A DNA stretch of 64,000 nucleotides from Kordiimonas lipolytica (GTDB taxonomy: Bacteria > Pseudomonadota > Alphaproteobacteria > Sphingomonadales > Kordiimonadaceae): positions 94,372 to 158,371 of the forward strand of contig NZ_LRUB01000006.1 of the NCBI RefSeq assembly GCF_001550065.1, read 5' to 3'. Shown here one piece after another: positions 60,768 to 64,000 of this stretch. The notes beneath the pieces are model-generated. The model had not been told where the DNA came from and did no database searches. It saw only the letters and a program-made list of their open reading frames with translations. Position 1 is the stretch's first letter; each line of letters begins with the position of its first letter. The position numbers and the translations under genes are program-made.

Positions 60768-61061
60768 TTAAACCCCCGTTGTCACGTCAATACTGTTACC
60801 TTCAGCAAGCGTTACCATGGCTTTTTTGTATTCGGCGCGCTTGCCGGTTACACCACGGAAACGTTTTACCTTGCCTTCTTGGCGCAGCGTATTGACCTTC
60901 TTCACCTTCACGTCGAAGAGAGCTTCGACAGCGGCTTTGATCTCTGGCTTAGTAGCATCGATCGCAACCTTGAAGGTTACTTGGTTGTTTTCAGAGCCGA
61001 GAGTCGCCTTTTCGGTGATTACAGGGCTCTTGATCACGTCATAATGCTTGACCATGCTCAT
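60768..61061 (-). CDS. rplW: 50S ribosomal protein L23
   Basis: A 97-residue protein at the tunnel exit where trigger factor and SRP dock: [40 protein letters not shown] and [20 protein letters not shown]. Its start overlaps the rplD stop by four bases. Confidence 0.98.
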   Translation of the reverse strand: MSMVKHYDVIKSPVITEKATLGSENNQVTFKVAIDATKPEIKAAVEALFDVKVKKVNTLRQEGKVKRFRGVTGKRAEYKKAMVTLAEGNSIDVTTGV

Positions 61062-61678
61062 TTGAGCCTCTCCTCGAGTTTGGCGACTGCAGCTTTGGTG
61101 AGAACCAGCGTGTCACGACGCAGGATGTCGTACACGTTCGCACCTTGGCTTGGCAGCACATCAACATTCGGAATGTTGGCAACGGCGCGCTTGAAGTTTT
61201 CATTCACTTCAGCACCGTCAACGAACAGAGCATTAGCAAGGCCGAGCTTCTCGAGCTTGGCTGCCAGTTCTTTCGTCTTGCCTTCCTTCAGTTCAGCAAC
61301 ATCAACCACGATCAGCTTGCCGTCTGCTTGTTTAGCGGACAGAGCCGATTTGAGGCCGAGCTTGCGGATTTTTTTCGGCAGATCGAAGCCATGATCGCGC
61401 ACAACAGGACCGAAAGCGCGACCACCACCGATGAAGATGTTGGAGCGACGGTCGCCGTGACGAGCGGTACCACCACCTTTTTGGCGGCCCCACTTTTTAC
61501 CAGTGCGAGCGATGTCGGAACGGAACTTCACAGCGTGAGTACCGGCCCGGCGCTTGGCAAGCTGCCAGTTCACCACACGGTGCAGGATGTCTGCACGTGC
61601 AGTCACACCGAAGATAGCCTCATCGAGTTCGATGTCGCCGGCTTTCTTGGCGTCTAATGTAAGGACGTTCGTCTTCAT
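61058..61678 (-). CDS. rplD: 50S ribosomal protein L4
   Basis: A 206-residue protein: [40 protein letters not shown] (the tunnel loop) and [20 protein letters not shown] at the C-terminus. In E. coli L4 represses the S10 operon by attenuation; no leader can be tested here because the operon start is outside. Five bases separate it from rplC. Confidence 0.98.
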   Translation of the reverse strand: MKTNVLTLDAKKAGDIELDEAIFGVTARADILHRVVNWQLAKRRAGTHAVKFRSDIARTGKKWGRQKGGGTARHGDRRSNIFIGGGRAFGPVVRDHGFDLPKKIRKLGLKSALSAKQADGKLIVVDVAELKEGKTKELAAKLEKLGLANALFVDGAEVNENFKRAVANIPNVDVLPSQGANVYDILRRDTLVLTKAAVAKLEERLK

Positions 61679-61683
61679 GACGC

Positions 61684-62436
61684 TTATTCCTCGTTAGCTT
61701 CTGCAGGCGCTTCTGCTGGTGCTTCAGCCGGAGCCTCAGCAGCAGGAGCTTCTGCTTTCGCAGGGGCGCGGAATGCAGCCGGCATCGGCAGACCTTCCGG
61801 AGCAGCCTTCTTCGCAGCGTCAGAGATCAGTACCCAGCCCTCTTTGGAACCAGGGATACCGCCTTTAACGAGGATGAGGCCTTCATCAACCCGCGTTTCA
61901 ACAATTTCAAGGCTCTGCACAGTTTTGCGGACATCACCAAGGTGACCAGCCATCTTCTTGCCCTTGAACACGCGGCCTGGGTCTTGACACTGACCCGTGG
62001 AACCGTGTGAACGGTGGGAGATGGATACACCGTGGGAGGCACGCAGACCGCCGAAGTTGTGACGCTTCATCGCACCAGCAAAACCCTTACCCTTGGACGT
62101 GCCAACAACGTCAACGCGCTGGCCTACCAGGAAGTGATCTGCAGTCAGTTCAGCACCAACTTCAACGAGCGCATCAGCGGCAACACGGAACTCAGCGAGT
62201 TTCGCTTTTGGCTCAACTTCTGCTTTCGCGAAGTGGCCACGCTGTGCCTTCGAAACGTTCTTTACTTTACGGGAACCCGCACCAAGTTGCAGAGCGGTGT
62301 AACCGTCTTTCTCAATCGTGCGCTGGGCAACAACCTGACAGCCGTCGAGCTGCAGGACAGTTACAGGCACGTGGTGACCGGCGTCGTTAAATACGCGAGT
62401 CATACCAAGCTTTTTTGCAATCAAACCAGTACGCAT
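61684..62436 (-). CDS. rplC: 50S ribosomal protein L3 with extended C-terminal tail
   Basis: A 250-residue protein; the core has the L3 loops ([60 protein letters not shown]). After residue 215 a tail rich in Ala, Pro and Glu follows, with EAPA-type repeats ([12 protein letters not shown]). E. coli L3 has 209 residues and no such tail. It lies between rpsJ and rplD. Confidence 0.97.
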   Translation of the reverse strand: MRTGLIAKKLGMTRVFNDAGHHVPVTVLQLDGCQVVAQRTIEKDGYTALQLGAGSRKVKNVSKAQRGHFAKAEVEPKAKLAEFRVAADALVEVGAELTADHFLVGQRVDVVGTSKGKGFAGAMKRHNFGGLRASHGVSISHRSHGSTGQCQDPGRVFKGKKMAGHLGDVRKTVQSLEIVETRVDEGLILVKGGIPGSKEGWVLISDAAKKAAPEGLPMPAAFRAPAKAEAPAAEAPAEAPAEAPAEANEE

Positions 62437-62441
62437 GGGTC

Positions 62442-62756
62442 TTATCCTTGCAGTTTGATTTCAACATCAACGCCAGCAGCGAGGTCGAGCTTCATCAGCG
62501 CGTCTACGGTCTGTGGAGTTGGGTCGACAATGTCGAGCAAGCGTTTGTGGGTACGCATTTCGAATTGTTCACGAGACTTTTTGTTTACGTGTGGGCCACG
62601 CAGTACCGTGAATTTTTCGATCCTGGTTGGCATCGGGATAGGCCCGCGAACCATGGCGCCCGTACGCTTAGCCGTGTTGGCGATTTCACCGGTTGCTTGG
62701 TCAAGCACACGGTGGTCAAAAGCCTTCAGGCGGATGCGAATATTTTGCGCTTCCAT
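62442..62756 (-). CDS. rpsJ: 30S ribosomal protein S10
   Basis: A 104-residue protein: [40 protein letters not shown] and [20 protein letters not shown]. It is the first gene of the S10 operon and starts 53 bases after the tuf stop. Confidence 0.98.
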   Translation of the reverse strand: MEAQNIRIRLKAFDHRVLDQATGEIANTAKRTGAMVRGPIPMPTRIEKFTVLRGPHVNKKSREQFEMRTHKRLLDIVDPTPQTVDALMKLDLAAGVDVEIKLQG

Positions 62757-62776
62757 TGATCTAACACCTTAACAGT

Positions 62777-62800
62777 GGCGCCGGAACAAGGCCCGGCGCC
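62777..62800 (-). other. Perfect hairpin between tuf and rpsJ
   Basis: The 8-bp inverted repeat GGCGCCGG / CCGGCGCC with an 8-base loop lies 9 bases beyond the tuf stop codon. It is not followed by a T run on the minus strand, so it is not a standard terminator. It may define an mRNA processing or stability point or slow the polymerase between tuf and the S10 operon. Confidence 0.6.
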
Positions 62801-62809
62801 GTGATTAAA

Positions 62810-64000
62810 TTACGCGATGATTTTAGCTACAACGCCGGCGCCAACGGTACGGCCACCTTCGCGGATTGCGAAGCGGAGGCCTTCATCCATGGCGATCGGA
62901 GCGATCAGCTCAACAGTCAGGTTCACGTTGTCACCAGGCATTACCATTTCGGTGCCTTCTGGCAGTTCAACATTACCGGTCACGTCAGTTGTACGGAAGT
63001 AGAACTGTGGACGGTAGTTCGCGAAGAACGGCGTGTGACGACCACCTTCCTCTTTAGTGAGGATGTAAGTCTCGGCAGTGAACTTGGTGTGTGGCGTGAT
63101 CGAGCCAACGTGTGCCAGAACCTGGCCACGCTCAACGTCATCACGAGCTACACCACGCAGCAGCGCACCGATGTTGTCGCCCGCACGACCTTCATCAAGA
63201 AGCTTGCGGAACATTTCAACGCCAGTAACAGTTGTCTTCTGAGTGTCGCGGATACCAACGATCTCGATCTCTTCGCCAACTTTCACGATGCCGCGCTCAA
63301 CACGACCAGTACATACAGTACCGCGACCGGAGATGGAGAATACGTCCTCAACAGGCATCAGGAATGCACCGTCAACAGCACGCTCTGGCTGTGGGATGTA
63401 ATCATCAACGGCTTTCATCAGCTCGATGATCTTGTCTTTACCGATGTTGTCGTCACGACCTTCGAGAGCTGCAAGAGCAGAACCAGCTACGATCGGAATA
63501 TCGTCGCCTGGGAAATCATACTCAGACAGAAGCTCACGGATTTCCATCTCAACAAGCTCGAGGAGCTCTTCGTCGTCAACCTGGTCAACTTTGTTCATGA
63601 ACACAACAAGCGCTGGTACACCAACCTGACGAGCAAGCAGGATGTGCTCGCGTGTCTGTGGCATTGGACCATCTGCTGCGTTAACAACCAGGATAGCGCC
63701 GTCCATTTGAGCCGCGCCCGTGATCATGTTCTTCACATAGTCAGCGTGACCTGGGCAGTCAACGTGCGCATAGTGACGTGCTTCAGTCTCATACTCAACG
63801 TGTGCAGTAGAGATCGTGATACCACGCTCACGCTCCTCTGGAGCCTTGTCAATGTTCGCGAAGTCTACAGCTGCACCGCCGTATGCTTCAGCCAGAACTT
63901 TCGTGATCGCAGCTGTCAACGTCGTCTTACCATGGTCAACGTGACCAATAGTACCGATGTTGCAGTGCGGCTTATTACGTTCAAACTTTTCTTTAGCCAT
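62810..64000 (-). CDS. tuf: Elongation factor Tu
   Basis: A 396-residue GTPase that delivers aminoacyl-tRNA. The G motifs are [16 protein letters not shown] (G1), [15 protein letters not shown] (G3) and [12 protein letters not shown] (G4), followed by domains II and III ([40 protein letters not shown]) and the end [11 protein letters not shown]. The ATG uses the last three bases of the window, so the upstream region (fusA and rpsG in most relatives) is not seen. Confidence 0.98.
   Translation of the reverse strand: MAKEKFERNKPHCNIGTIGHVDHGKTTLTAAITKVLAEAYGGAAVDFANIDKAPEERERGITISTAHVEYETEARHYAHVDCPGHADYVKNMITGAAQMDGAILVVNAADGPMPQTREHILLARQVGVPALVVFMNKVDQVDDEELLELVEMEIRELLSEYDFPGDDIPIVAGSALAALEGRDDNIGKDKIIELMKAVDDYIPQPERAVDGAFLMPVEDVFSISGRGTVCTGRVERGIVKVGEEIEIVGIRDTQKTTVTGVEMFRKLLDEGRAGDNIGALLRGVARDDVERGQVLAHVGSITPHTKFTAETYILTKEEGGRHTPFFANYRPQFYFRTTDVTGNVELPEGTEMVMPGDNVNLTVELIAPIAMDEGLRFAIREGGRTVGAGVVAKIIA

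Noticed and set aside
59580..61394. A 604-codon plus-strand open frame over rplB, rplW and rplD, and similar long frames opposite rpoA, secY and tuf
   Set aside because: They are antisense to conserved ribosomal genes, show no family similarity, and result from codon bias on the coding strand.
1..64000. CRISPR arrays, prophage or IS elements
   Set aside because: No spaced direct repeats, transposase, integrase or phage structural gene was seen; the only tRNA is not flanked by an integrase or an attachment duplication.

Overview
The window looks like a chromosomal segment of a free-living alphaproteobacterium. The evidence is a PleD/DivK pair, a MipZ-type division ATPase, DUF3572, an ATP12 chaperone, a propionyl-CoA carboxylase locus, frequent GTG starts, and adk lying between rpsM and secY in the ribosomal operon. 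The genus cannot be fixed from sequence alone; a Kordiimonadales- or Rhodospirillales-like lineage would fit. No phage, IS element, integron or CRISPR array was found.

Layout: 1-754 holds the truncated pleD and divK (minus strand). 974-3220 is a compact DUF3572-HAD-dinB operon, followed by a GGDEF protein, an intergenic stretch with three consecutive hairpins ending in a terminator, then ridA, a glycerophosphodiesterase and a FemAB-like protein. 6.6-10.0 kb carries a GNAT gene, clpA and clpS. 10.3-12.9 kb has a secreted NTF2-like protein, two small orphan genes and a phosphomannomutase/phosphoglucomutase. 12.9-17.7 kb is a run of minus-strand genes: mipZ, a membrane DnaJ-domain protein, a periplasmic solute-binding protein, an RsbW-like ATPase, a PAS protein, a soluble methyl-accepting protein and a STAS protein. 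17.9-26.7 kb contains a Bax-like glucosaminidase, panC, a CadC-like regulator divergent from an S41 protease, an M28 peptidase, a response regulator and mgtE. tRNA-Leu(GAG) follows. 27-38 kb has a FliN-like gene, lipB, acylphosphatase, an argE-type deacetylase, pccA and pccB separated by two small membrane proteins, ATP12, a phosphatase, an RluA-family synthase, crcB and DUF429. 38-46 kb has a 5'-nucleotidase, rarA, a DegP/DegQ protease and a flavinylation locus. 46-48.6 kb has NUDIX, acyltransferase and RTX-repeat genes.

48.8-64.0 kb is the S10-spc-alpha ribosomal supercluster on the minus strand, from tuf to rplQ, with secY, adk and rpoA.

The most notable regions are: (a) 42870-45702, four genes under a Fur-like box that could form a flavin/heme electron-transfer pathway (outer-membrane-like protein broken by one in-frame TAG, FMN-binding protein with an SGAT flavinylation motif, ApbE, four-helix membrane protein with paired histidines); (b) 12919-16379, which joins chemoreceptor, PAS, partner-switch (STAS plus RsbW-like) and solute-binding parts; (c) 4057-4187, a structured RNA candidate whose hairpin arms can pair in two mutually exclusive ways.
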